Assembly (NCBI RefSeq): GCF_014202645.1
Contig: NZ_JACHHG010000002.1
Location: 62,001-126,000, forward strand
DNA: 64,000 bases
Source of the DNA: Deinobacterium chartae
Lineage (GTDB): Bacteria > Deinococcota > Deinococci > Deinococcales > Deinococcaceae
Direction of reading: 5' to 3'
Shown: in pieces, positions 43,710 to 50,961 of the stretch
Layout: the number at the start of each line of letters is the position of its first letter
Position numbering within the stretch: the stretch's first letter is position 1
The notes under the pieces: generated by a model
Databases searched by the model: none
Seen by the model: the letters and a program-made list of their open reading frames with translations, nothing else
Told to the model about the DNA's origin: nothing
Position numbers and translations under genes: made by a program

Positions 43710-44635
43710 GCGCGGCCTCGAGGGCATCCGAACCGTCTGGGCCCGTGCGCCCGCGCGCACAGACGCGCTCGGTCCTGCTTACGGTGGGGCCAGCGATCGG
43801 GTGGATCGGGCTGTTCCTGGTCATCCCCGGCGTGGTCCTGCTGCTCTACAGCTTTTTGTCCATCGACGACATCGGGCGGGTGGTGCCGCCCCTGACCCTG
43901 GAGAACTACGGTCGGCTGATCGCCTGGGGACCGCTGGGCATCAACTTCGTGTACTGGGAGATCTTGGGCCGCTCGCTGTGGGTGGCGCTCGTCACCACGG
44001 TGCTGTGCGTGCTGCTCGCGTTCCCGGTGGCCTTCTTCATCGCCGCGCAACGCCCCTCGGCGCGCCCGCTGTGGCTTACGCTGCTGGTCATTCCGTTCTG
44101 GACCAACCTGGTGATCCGGGCCTACGCCTGGATGTTTCTGCTGGCCCCCTCCTCGCCCATCACCCAGGCGGCCGCTGCCCTGGGCCTGGTGGAGCGCGGG
44201 GCCGCCCTGTACCCCAGCGACTTCGCGGTGTACATCGGGATGGTCTCGACCTTTTTGCCGTTCATGGCGCTGCCGCTGTACACCGCCGTGGAGCGCATCG
44301 ACTGGTCGCTGGCCGAGGCGGCCGCCGACCTGTACGCGGGCCGCTGGCAGGCCTTCTGGGCCGCGGTGTTTCCGCAGACCGTACCCGGGCTGGTGGCCGG
44401 CGTGATTCTGGTGACCATTCCGGCCACGGGCATGTTCGTGGTCTCGGACCTGCTGGGCGGCGGCAAGACCATGCTGCTGGGCAACGTGATCCAGCAGGAA
44501 TTCGGCACCTCGAACGACTACCCCTTCGGGGCGGCCCTCTCCTTCTTGGTGATGGGCCTGACCCTGCTGGGCCTGGGGCTGTACGCCCGCATCGCCGGAC
44601 GCAGGGCCCTCTCGGGCGTGGGAGACCTGCTGTGA
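43706..44635 (+). CDS. potB: Spermidine/putrescine ABC transporter permease PotB
   Basis: 309 residues, six membrane spans. PFWTNLVIRAYAWMFLL and the EAA loop (SLAEAAADLYAGRWQAFWAAVFPQT) are PotB-like. GTGA overlap with potA and with potC. Confidence 0.93.
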   Translation: MSAASRASEPSGPVRPRAQTRSVLLTVGPAIGWIGLFLVIPGVVLLLYSFLSIDDIGRVVPPLTLENYGRLIAWGPLGINFVYWEILGRSLWVALVTTVLCVLLAFPVAFFIAAQRPSARPLWLTLLVIPFWTNLVIRAYAWMFLLAPSSPITQAAAALGLVERGAALYPSDFAVYIGMVSTFLPFMALPLYTAVERIDWSLAEAAADLYAGRWQAFWAAVFPQTVPGLVAGVILVTIPATGMFVVSDLLGGGKTMLLGNVIQQEFGTSNDYPFGAALSFLVMGLTLLGLGLYARIAGRRALSGVGDLL

Positions 44636-45426
44636 GGCGCACCTCTACCGGACTGAAACTCCTCACCGCGCTGGTGTTCGTGTTCCTGTACCTGCCGCTG
44701 GGTGCGGTGGCCCTGTTCTCGTTCAACGACTCGCAGTACTCGGTCGCGTGGCAGGGCTTCACCACCCGCTGGTACGGTGAGATGCTCCAGAACGAGGCGA
44801 TCTTGAACGCCGTGGGGAACACGGTCGTTCTGGCCGTATCCTCCACGGTGATCGCGACCCTGCTGGGCACCCTGCTGGCCTTCGGTCTGGCACGCTACCG
44901 CTTCCGCGCCAAGCCGCTGGTGCAGTCGGCCCTGTTCCTGCCGATCATCACGCCGGACATCGTGATAGCACTCTCCCTGCTGCTGTTTTACAAGTTCGTG
45001 CGCCAGTACACCGGCCTGTTCGAGCTCGGCATGACCACCATGATCATCGCGCACGTCACCTTCCAAGTCGCTTTCGTGACCGTGGTGGTGCGCAGCCGCC
45101 TCGCGCTGCTCGACCCGGCCCTCGAGGAGGCCGCCCGCGACCTGTACGCCAGCTCCTGGCAGAACTTCCGCTACGTCACGCTGCCGCTGATGACCCCGGG
45201 CATCCTGGCCGGCGCGCTGCTGGCCTTCACGCTGTCGGTCGACGATTTCGTGATCTCGTTTTTCACCTCGGGTACGGGCAGCACCACCTTGCCGATCCTG
45301 ATCTACACCTCGGTGCGGCGCGGCATCACCCCGGACATCAACGCCATCTCGACCGTCATCATCGCCGTGACCATCGTGCTGGTCTTCGCCGCCAACTACG
45401 CAGCCTCGAGGAGGAAACCCGCTTGA
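44632..45426 (+). CDS. potC: Spermidine/putrescine ABC transporter permease PotC
   Basis: 264 residues, six spans. FSFNDSQYSVAWQGFTTRWY near the N-terminus, LPIITPDIVIALSLLLFY, the EAA loop (LEEAARDLYASSWQNFRYVTLP) and SVDDFVISFFTSG are PotC marks. GTG start in a GTGA overlap; followed by a TTGA overlap with potD. Confidence 0.94.
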   Translation: MRRTSTGLKLLTALVFVFLYLPLGAVALFSFNDSQYSVAWQGFTTRWYGEMLQNEAILNAVGNTVVLAVSSTVIATLLGTLLAFGLARYRFRAKPLVQSALFLPIITPDIVIALSLLLFYKFVRQYTGLFELGMTTMIIAHVTFQVAFVTVVVRSRLALLDPALEEAARDLYASSWQNFRYVTLPLMTPGILAGALLAFTLSVDDFVISFFTSGTGSTTLPILIYTSVRRGITPDINAISTVIIAVTIVLVFAANYAASRRKPA

Positions 45427-46478
45427 AACGCCCGAAGCTCAAATGGGGGCTGGCGGCCCTGCTGCTGGCCAGCCTGGCCGGGGCGCAGAGCCCCAAACCG
45501 CAGGCCGATGACCGCACGCTGTACCTGTACATCTGGTCCGAGTACATCGACGACGCCATCGTGGAGGACTTCGAGAAGAAGTTTGGCGTTAACGTGGTGA
45601 TCGACCTGTACGAGTCGAACGAGGACATGCTGGCCAAGCTGCTCGGCGGTGGGGTGAGCCAGTATGACCTGGTCGTTCCCAGCGATTACGCCATTCCCGC
45701 CATGATCCAGCAGAAGCTGCTCGCCCCGCTCGAGCACCACAAACTCCCGAACTTCAAGAACCTCGATCCCAAGTTCGTGAACCCGCCGTTTGACCCGGGC
45801 AACCGCTACTCGATTCCCTACCAGTGGGGCACCCAGGGACTGGCTTACCGCGCCGACCTGGTCCAGGACCTGCCCCGGTCGTGGGGTGTGCTGTTCGACC
45901 CCGAGCTGCAGCAGGGACCGTTCGTCCTGAACGACACCATGCGCGACACCATGGGTTCGGCGGCCATCTACCTGGGCTATTCGGTGAACACCACCGACCC
46001 GGACGAACTGCGCGACATCGAACGCCTGCTCAGGGCCACCACCCCGCGCGCCCACTCGTTCGTAGGCGGCGTGGGCGGCAAGAACCAGCTGCTGGCCGGG
46101 GTCGCCACCGTGGCGATGGTGTACGCCGGAGACGCCCTCAAAGCTGCCGAGGAGAACGAGAACATCCGCTACTTCGTGCCCGACGAGGGCGGCATCGTGT
46201 GGGTGGACAACATCGCCATCACCGCCGGAGCGCGTCACAAGGACCTCGCGCACGCCTTTATCAACTACCTGCTCGAGGCGGACGTGGGGGCGAGGCTGTC
46301 CGAATACAACTGGTACGCCTCGCCCAACCGGGCCTCACTGCCCCTGATCGATCCCGAACTGCGCGAGGACGAGTCGGTGTTCCCCAGCCCCGAACTGATG
46401 AAGAAGCTGCAGTTCCAGGAGGACATCGGCAAGCAGCGCCGCCTGTGGGACACGGTCTGGACCAACATCAAGAACTGA
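45423..46478 (+). CDS. potD: Spermidine/putrescine-binding protein PotD
   Basis: 351-residue periplasmic receptor. Signal peptide WGLAALLLASLAGA. LYIWSEYIDDAIVEDFEKKF, VVPSDYAIPAMIQ, IPYQWGTQGLAYR and YAGDALKAAEENENIRYFVP are PotD-like. TTG start with AGGAGG upstream. No Cys lipobox, so soluble. A terminator follows. Confidence 0.94.
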   Translation: MKRPKLKWGLAALLLASLAGAQSPKPQADDRTLYLYIWSEYIDDAIVEDFEKKFGVNVVIDLYESNEDMLAKLLGGGVSQYDLVVPSDYAIPAMIQQKLLAPLEHHKLPNFKNLDPKFVNPPFDPGNRYSIPYQWGTQGLAYRADLVQDLPRSWGVLFDPELQQGPFVLNDTMRDTMGSAAIYLGYSVNTTDPDELRDIERLLRATTPRAHSFVGGVGGKNQLLAGVATVAMVYAGDALKAAEENENIRYFVPDEGGIVWVDNIAITAGARHKDLAHAFINYLLEADVGARLSEYNWYASPNRASLPLIDPELREDESVFPSPELMKKLQFQEDIGKQRRLWDTVWTNIKN

Positions 46479-46492
46479 GCGCCTCGAGGTGC

Positions 46493-46527
46493 GGCTCCGC
46501 GTCCCAAAGGCGCGGAGCCCACTTTTT
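46493..46527 (+). terminator. Intrinsic terminator of the pot operon
   Basis: GGCTCCGCG/CGCGGAGCC stem (46493-46501 with 46511-46519) followed by CACTTTTT. Confidence 0.9.
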
Positions 46528-46545
46528 CGTCGTCCGGTCCTGCGG

Positions 46546-47670
46546 CTAGCGCTTGCGCGCGTCCACGATCAGGAATTTCGGGTTCGTGGCAATGACGTGG
46601 CCATTTCCGAAGATCCGCCGCAGTTCCTGCGGGTACCCCAGGTGCGCGTTGCCGATGACCCGCAGCAGCCCGCCCGGCCTCAGGGCGCGGTGCGCGTCCG
46701 AGAACATCTGCCGCGCGATAAAGTCGCCGACCGTGGTTCCCTGGTGAAACGGCGGGTTGCACAGCACCAGATCGAGCGACTGCGGCGGTCCGTCCTCGTA
46801 GCAGTTGGTCCAGACAAAATCGGCCCCGGCGGGATCCCCGGGAAAGTGCCGGGCGAAGTTCGCACGCGCACTCAGGACCGCCATGTACGAGTCGTCGCTG
46901 AAGATCACACGCGCCGCCGGATTTTGCTGTTTGGCCCGCACCCCCACCGCGCCGTTGGCGCATCCCAGGTCGAGGATGGTTTCAAAGTTTCCAGCGGGAA
47001 GGTGCTCCAGAAAAAAGCGCGTTCCGATGTCGAGCTTTTCGCGGCTGAACAGGTTCGAGTGGTGCACAAAGGGCAGGTCGAAGCCCTCGAGGGAAACGCT
47101 GCGCGGATGGGGCGAGGCGGTCGGTTCGCGCTGAAAGTCCGCAAAGATCAAGCGGGCCTTCTTGTGGGCCAAGCTGGTGCGGGTCTCGCCGATGATGCGG
47201 CCGATCAGCTCGAAAGCCCCCCTGGACTGGTGCTTGACCATGACCCCGCACACCAGCCGGGAGGCCGGGTGCAGGTGCGAGCTCAGGCGGCACAGCAGGT
47301 CCTCGAGGAACGACAGGTTTTTGGGCGGGCGCAGCAGCACCAGGTCGTACGTGCCCGACAGGTCCGACAGGTCATGAATCAGCCGCACGGCGCCCTGGCC
47401 CGGGTTTCGCTGCAGGTTCAGGCCAATCGCCTGCATGCCGACAAACGAGTCCGTGTAGGTGGTCACGTCGAAGTCCCGCAGCGCACAGCTCAGGGCTCCA
47501 AAGGCGTCGTTCAGGATCAGCACGCGCCGCCCCTCGAGATCTACGGGCTGCAGGTGCTGCAAGATCAGTTCGTCCGCGCTGTCCCAGGCCTGAAGCTGTT
47601 CGTTGCGGCGCAGCGGATAACGCCTCAGCTCGAGGTCTCCCCCTCCGGGCACGTGCAGCGTGGTGTTCAT
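46546..47670 (-). CDS. rlmG: RlmG-like rRNA guanine-N2 methyltransferase
   Basis: 374 residues. Two Rossmann-type domains as in RlmG/RsmC: the N-terminal half is degenerate, the C-terminal half has the SAM motif ILDLGCANGAVGV and the catalytic NPPF (LVLCNPPFHQG). MNTTLHVPGGGDLELRRYPL begins like RlmG, and NEQLQAWDSADELIL follows. In E. coli RlmG methylates G1835 of 23S rRNA; RsmC is the alternative. Confidence 0.85.
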   Translation of the reverse strand: MNTTLHVPGGGDLELRRYPLRRNEQLQAWDSADELILQHLQPVDLEGRRVLILNDAFGALSCALRDFDVTTYTDSFVGMQAIGLNLQRNPGQGAVRLIHDLSDLSGTYDLVLLRPPKNLSFLEDLLCRLSSHLHPASRLVCGVMVKHQSRGAFELIGRIIGETRTSLAHKKARLIFADFQREPTASPHPRSVSLEGFDLPFVHHSNLFSREKLDIGTRFFLEHLPAGNFETILDLGCANGAVGVRAKQQNPAARVIFSDDSYMAVLSARANFARHFPGDPAGADFVWTNCYEDGPPQSLDLVLCNPPFHQGTTVGDFIARQMFSDAHRALRPGGLLRVIGNAHLGYPQELRRIFGNGHVIATNPKFLIVDARKR

Positions 47671-47746
47671 GCGTCTTTCCTGCCCTTCCGCTCTGCCGAC
47701 CCGCACGCCCCTCCCGGGCTGGCGGCCAGCTTCCGATCACAGCCGG

Positions 47747-48247
47747 TTACTTTCTCAGCTTCAGCCGTTCTTGCACCGCCAGCTTATCGACCCGCTCGTT
47801 GTACGCGTGCCCGCTGTGTCCCCGCACCCATACGAAGTGCAGCGCGTGCTTGCGGGCCAGCTCGATCAGCTCCTCCCACAGGTCCTGGTTCTTGACCGGC
47901 TCCTTGGAGGCGGTTTTCCAACCGTTTTGCTGCCAGTTGAGGATCCAGCGGTCGGTGAAGGCCTTGCGCAGGTACTGGCTGTCGGTGACCACCAAAACCG
48001 TGCAGGGGCGCTTGAGCGCGCGCAGTCCGGCGATCAGGCCCATCAGCTCCATGCGGTTGTTGGTGGTGCCGGATTCGTGGCCCGAGAGTTCGAGCTCGCG
48101 GTCGCCGTAGCGCAAGATGGTGGCCCAGCCGCCGTGGCCCTTGGTGGTATCACAGGCACCGTCGCTGTAAAGCCAGACCGTCTGCCCCTGCGGGGGAACT
48201 GGGGGCTGAATGCAGCCCGCAACGGACTGGGAGGGAAGCGTGGTCAC
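47747..48247 (-). CDS. rnhA: Ribonuclease HI
   Basis: 166 residues. Cuts the RNA strand of RNA-DNA hybrids. The catalytic set is Asp-29 (YSDGACD), Glu-67 (NNRMEL), Asp-89 (TDSQYL) and Asp-154 (ERVDKLA). A non-conserved N-terminal extension of about 20 residues precedes the fold. GTG start with a leaderless -10. Confidence 0.95.
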   Translation of the reverse strand: MTTLPSQSVAGCIQPPVPPQGQTVWLYSDGACDTTKGHGGWATILRYGDRELELSGHESGTTNNRMELMGLIAGLRALKRPCTVLVVTDSQYLRKAFTDRWILNWQQNGWKTASKEPVKNQDLWEELIELARKHALHFVWVRGHSGHAYNERVDKLAVQERLKLRK

Positions 48248-48253
48248 GTGCAA

Positions 48254-48259
48254 AGGATA
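48254..48259 (-). promoter_or_regulatory. -10 box, leaderless, for rnhA
   Basis: TATCCT on the minus strand, 6 bases before the GTG at 48247. Confidence 0.5.
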
Positions 48260-48382
48260 GCAGACCGGACGCACCGCGGGTTCCCGGGCCGCCTCTAAAC
48301 ACCGGCACCCCGCTCCCGCTGCGCGAACGCAGGCGGCGGGGTACCGGTATCCGGCCACCAGGGCCGGGTCCTCGAGGAGATC

Positions 48383-48664
48383 TTAGAGCTCGCCCTTGAG
48401 GGTGGTCGCAACCTTGAAGCGGATCTTCTTGCCCGCCGGGATGGTGATGCGGTCGGTGGTGCCGGGGCGCACGCCGCTACGCTCCTTGGTCTCGGTAACG
48501 CTGAAGGTACCGAGGCCAGGCAGGCCGACGCTCTGGCCCTTGCGCAGCGCCTCGACGATCGAGTCCAGCACGGCGCTGACGGCCTCGCTGGCCTGCTTCT
48601 TGGAGAGGTTGGTCTTGTCGGCGACGAGATCGATCAGCTGGGTCTTCGCAATTTTGTCTGCCAT
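48383..48664 (-). CDS. hup: HU-type DNA-binding protein
   Basis: 93 residues. Nucleoid protein bending [46 protein letters not shown] and [16 protein letters not shown] are the HU/IHF fold. It lacks the long Lys-rich N-terminal tail known in D. radiodurans HU. AAGGAG precedes the ATG. Confidence 0.95.
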   Translation of the reverse strand: MADKIAKTQLIDLVADKTNLSKKQASEAVSAVLDSIVEALRKGQSVGLPGLGTFSVTETKERSGVRPGTTDRITIPAGKKIRFKVATTLKGEL

Positions 48665-48877
48665 GATCTGCTCCTTTTGTAAGCACCCTCTGCCCTGCGG
48701 GCAGGGGTGGCATGGGCCGCCGCGCACCCCGGGGGCGCGCCCAGAGCGTGCAAAACGCGTCTGGAATGGCCTGCGGGCTCACCATAGCACAGTTTTTTGC
48801 GGCTTGGAAGCACCCCTGGCCGATTAAAATCGCGATTGGCACGCAACTTCTTAATTTCCAGGCGCGTAAGAGGAAGT

Positions 48878-49273
48878 ATGAACGAGCCGTACCGCATCGA
48901 ACCCGAGGACCGGACCATGGTGATCATCAACCACCTTTCTCCGCTGCTGGTGTGGATTTTTCCCGCCATTCCGGTGGGGAATGTGATCGGAGCGCTGGGG
49001 GCTTGGCTGCTGACCCGCGACCGTTCCCCGGTGGTGGATCTCCAGGGCAAGCAAGTGGTGAATTTCCAGCTGTCCTTGACCCTGTACTTCTTCCTGTTTG
49101 GCCTCGTGTTCTGGACCATCGGCATTCTGACCCTGGGTTTAGGCCTGCTGCTGCTGTGGCCGGTCTGGATTCTGTGGTACCTGCTGCAGCTGATCCCGAT
49201 GGTACTGGCGGTCAAGGCGACCCTCGAGGGCTATACCTACACCTACCCGCTCACCATCGCCTTTCTGAAGTGA
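48878..49273 (+). CDS. DUF4870 membrane protein
   Basis: 131 residues with three to four membrane spans. EDRTMVIINHLSPLLVWIFP, then VVDLQGKQVVNFQLSLTLYF and a GLLLLWPVWILW span, are typical of DUF4870 (Tic20-like) proteins. Function unknown. AGAGGAAG precedes the ATG. Confidence 0.85.
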   Translation: MNEPYRIEPEDRTMVIINHLSPLLVWIFPAIPVGNVIGALGAWLLTRDRSPVVDLQGKQVVNFQLSLTLYFFLFGLVFWTIGILTLGLGLLLLWPVWILWYLLQLIPMVLAVKATLEGYTYTYPLTIAFLK

Positions 49274-49375
49274 CCTGAGGAAACTCCGGTTGTCTGCCCC
49301 CAAGCAGCCGTGCTACCCTCGCCCCATGCCAACTGTCCACCGTCTCGCGCTGCGTCCCCGGGGAGTGCAGCGTCC

Positions 49376-50209
49376 GTGAGCCGCCGCAAGCCCGATCCCA
49401 CCGAGCACCACGAGCGCTTTCAACAGCGCAAGCGCGAACCCAAGCCGATCCGCGGCGTGGGCAAGCTGCAGCAGGGCAACACGGAGGGGCCGCGCTTCGA
49501 GGACCGGGGATTGCAGCGCCTGCACGAGGCCGGTTACTTCAACGACCTCGAGTACGAGGTGCGCAGCGGCAAGGAGGCCACCGTGTACGTGGTGAGCGGC
49601 CAGCGTGGACTGCTGGCCGCCAAGGTGTACACCGACGAGCGCCTGCGCGCCTTCAAGAACGCCCACGAGTACGGCGAGGGCCGCTACGTGGCCGACTCGA
49701 GGGTGCAGCGCGCCCTGCGCGAGCGCTCCAAGACCGGGGTCAGCAAGGAGCAGGCGCTGTGGATCGGCGAGGAGTTCATGCAGATGCGCGCCCTGCGCGA
49801 GGCAGGCGTTCCGGTGCCCGAGGCGGTTGACCTGGCGGGCCGGGTGATCCTGATGCAGTTCATCGGGGACGAAGACGGCCCGGCTCCGCGCGTGGCGGAT
49901 GCCGACCTCAGTTCCGAGCAGGCCGAGGCGGCCCTCGAGGAGGCCATCGAGGCGATGAGCCGCATGCTGCGCGCCGGGCGCATTCACGGGGACTTCTCGG
50001 CCTTTAACCTGCTGTGGTGGCAAGACCACGTGGTGGTGATCGACTTTCCGCAGGTCGTAGACGCCGAGCGCCACCCGCGCGCCGAGGAGTTCCTCGAGCG
50101 CGACGCGCGCAGCCTGGCGATGTCGTTCAAGCGTTTCGGACTGAACCCCGAGCCGGGCGCGCTGCTGGCCGAGGTGCGGCGGCGGGCGCGCGAGAAGCCC
50201 GCGAGCTAG
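49376..50209 (+). CDS. RIO-family atypical protein kinase
   Basis: 277 residues. An N-terminal basic region (SRRKPDPTEHHERFQQRKRE) precedes the kinase fold: SGKEATVYVVSG (nucleotide loop), AAKVYTDER (lysine), HGDFSAFNLLW (catalytic Asp and Asn), VVIDFPQVVD (metal Asp). RIO kinases mature small ribosomal subunits in eukaryotes and archaea; the bacterial role is unclear. GTG 49376 is the likely start, though GTG 49310 is in frame. Confidence 0.87.
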   Translation: MSRRKPDPTEHHERFQQRKREPKPIRGVGKLQQGNTEGPRFEDRGLQRLHEAGYFNDLEYEVRSGKEATVYVVSGQRGLLAAKVYTDERLRAFKNAHEYGEGRYVADSRVQRALRERSKTGVSKEQALWIGEEFMQMRALREAGVPVPEAVDLAGRVILMQFIGDEDGPAPRVADADLSSEQAEAALEEAIEAMSRMLRAGRIHGDFSAFNLLWWQDHVVVIDFPQVVDAERHPRAEEFLERDARSLAMSFKRFGLNPEPGALLAEVRRRAREKPAS

Positions 50210-50239
50210 CGCTCTCCTCCGCACCGGACGCGGCAGGTA

Positions 50240-50245
50240 TACAAT
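50240..50245 (+). promoter_or_regulatory. -10 box, leaderless, for the LmbE-like gene
   Basis: TACAAT, 6 bases before the ATG at 50252. Confidence 0.5.
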
Positions 50246-50251
50246 GGGCCG

Positions 50252-50947
50252 ATGAGAATCATGGCGATCTTCGCTCACCCCGACGACGAGATCGGCTGCG
50301 TGGGCACGTTGAAAAAACACGCCGAGCGCGGCGACGCGGTGATGCTGGTGTGGACCACCCTGGGCGAACTGGCCAGCCAGTTCGGCGACCAGAGCCACGC
50401 ACAGGTCACCGCCACCCGTCAGCAGCACGGCGCCTGGGTGGCCGAGCGCATCGGAGCCCAGCACCGCTTCTTCGACATGGGCGATTCACGCCTGACCGCG
50501 GCCCGCGAACAGTCGCTGGCCCTGGCACGGCTGTACGCCGAGTGGAAGCCGGACGCGATCCTCACCTGGGACGACCACCATCCGCATCCGGACCACCGCG
50601 CCACCGCGCGCATGGCCTTCGATGCGATCACGCTGGCGCGCATTCCTAAAATCGTGAACGAGGGCCGCACCCAGGGCGAGCGCCTCGAGGCGCACCGCGC
50701 CCCGGTGCGCTTCTACCAGTACTACACCAAAGCCTCGCCGTACCCGTCGGTGCACGTGGACGTCAGCGGGCAAGTCGAGACCATGCGCGAGGTTTTCGAG
50801 TTCTATCACGCGTTTTACCGCTGGAACTTCACCGCCGAGCAGTACCTGGCGCAGCGCGCGCTCACCGGCCGCGAGGCGGGCGTGGCGTCTGCCGAGCACT
50901 TCCAGGTGCGCGGCACCTTTGCGCCCGCCACCGACTACCTGCGCTGA
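50252..50947 (+). CDS. PIG-L/LmbE-family zinc deacetylase (BshB-like)
   Basis: 231 residues. Zn-dependent N-deacetylase. AHPDDE (residues 8-13) and HPHPDHR supply metal ligands. The family includes BshB, which deacetylates GlcNAc-malate in bacillithiol synthesis; Deinococcus makes bacillithiol, so that role is plausible but unproven. Confidence 0.85.
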   Translation: MRIMAIFAHPDDEIGCVGTLKKHAERGDAVMLVWTTLGELASQFGDQSHAQVTATRQQHGAWVAERIGAQHRFFDMGDSRLTAAREQSLALARLYAEWKPDAILTWDDHHPHPDHRATARMAFDAITLARIPKIVNEGRTQGERLEAHRAPVRFYQYYTKASPYPSVHVDVSGQVETMREVFEFYHAFYRWNFTAEQYLAQRALTGREAGVASAEHFQVRGTFAPATDYLR

Positions 50948-50961
50948 GGTGGGGCGCTAGC

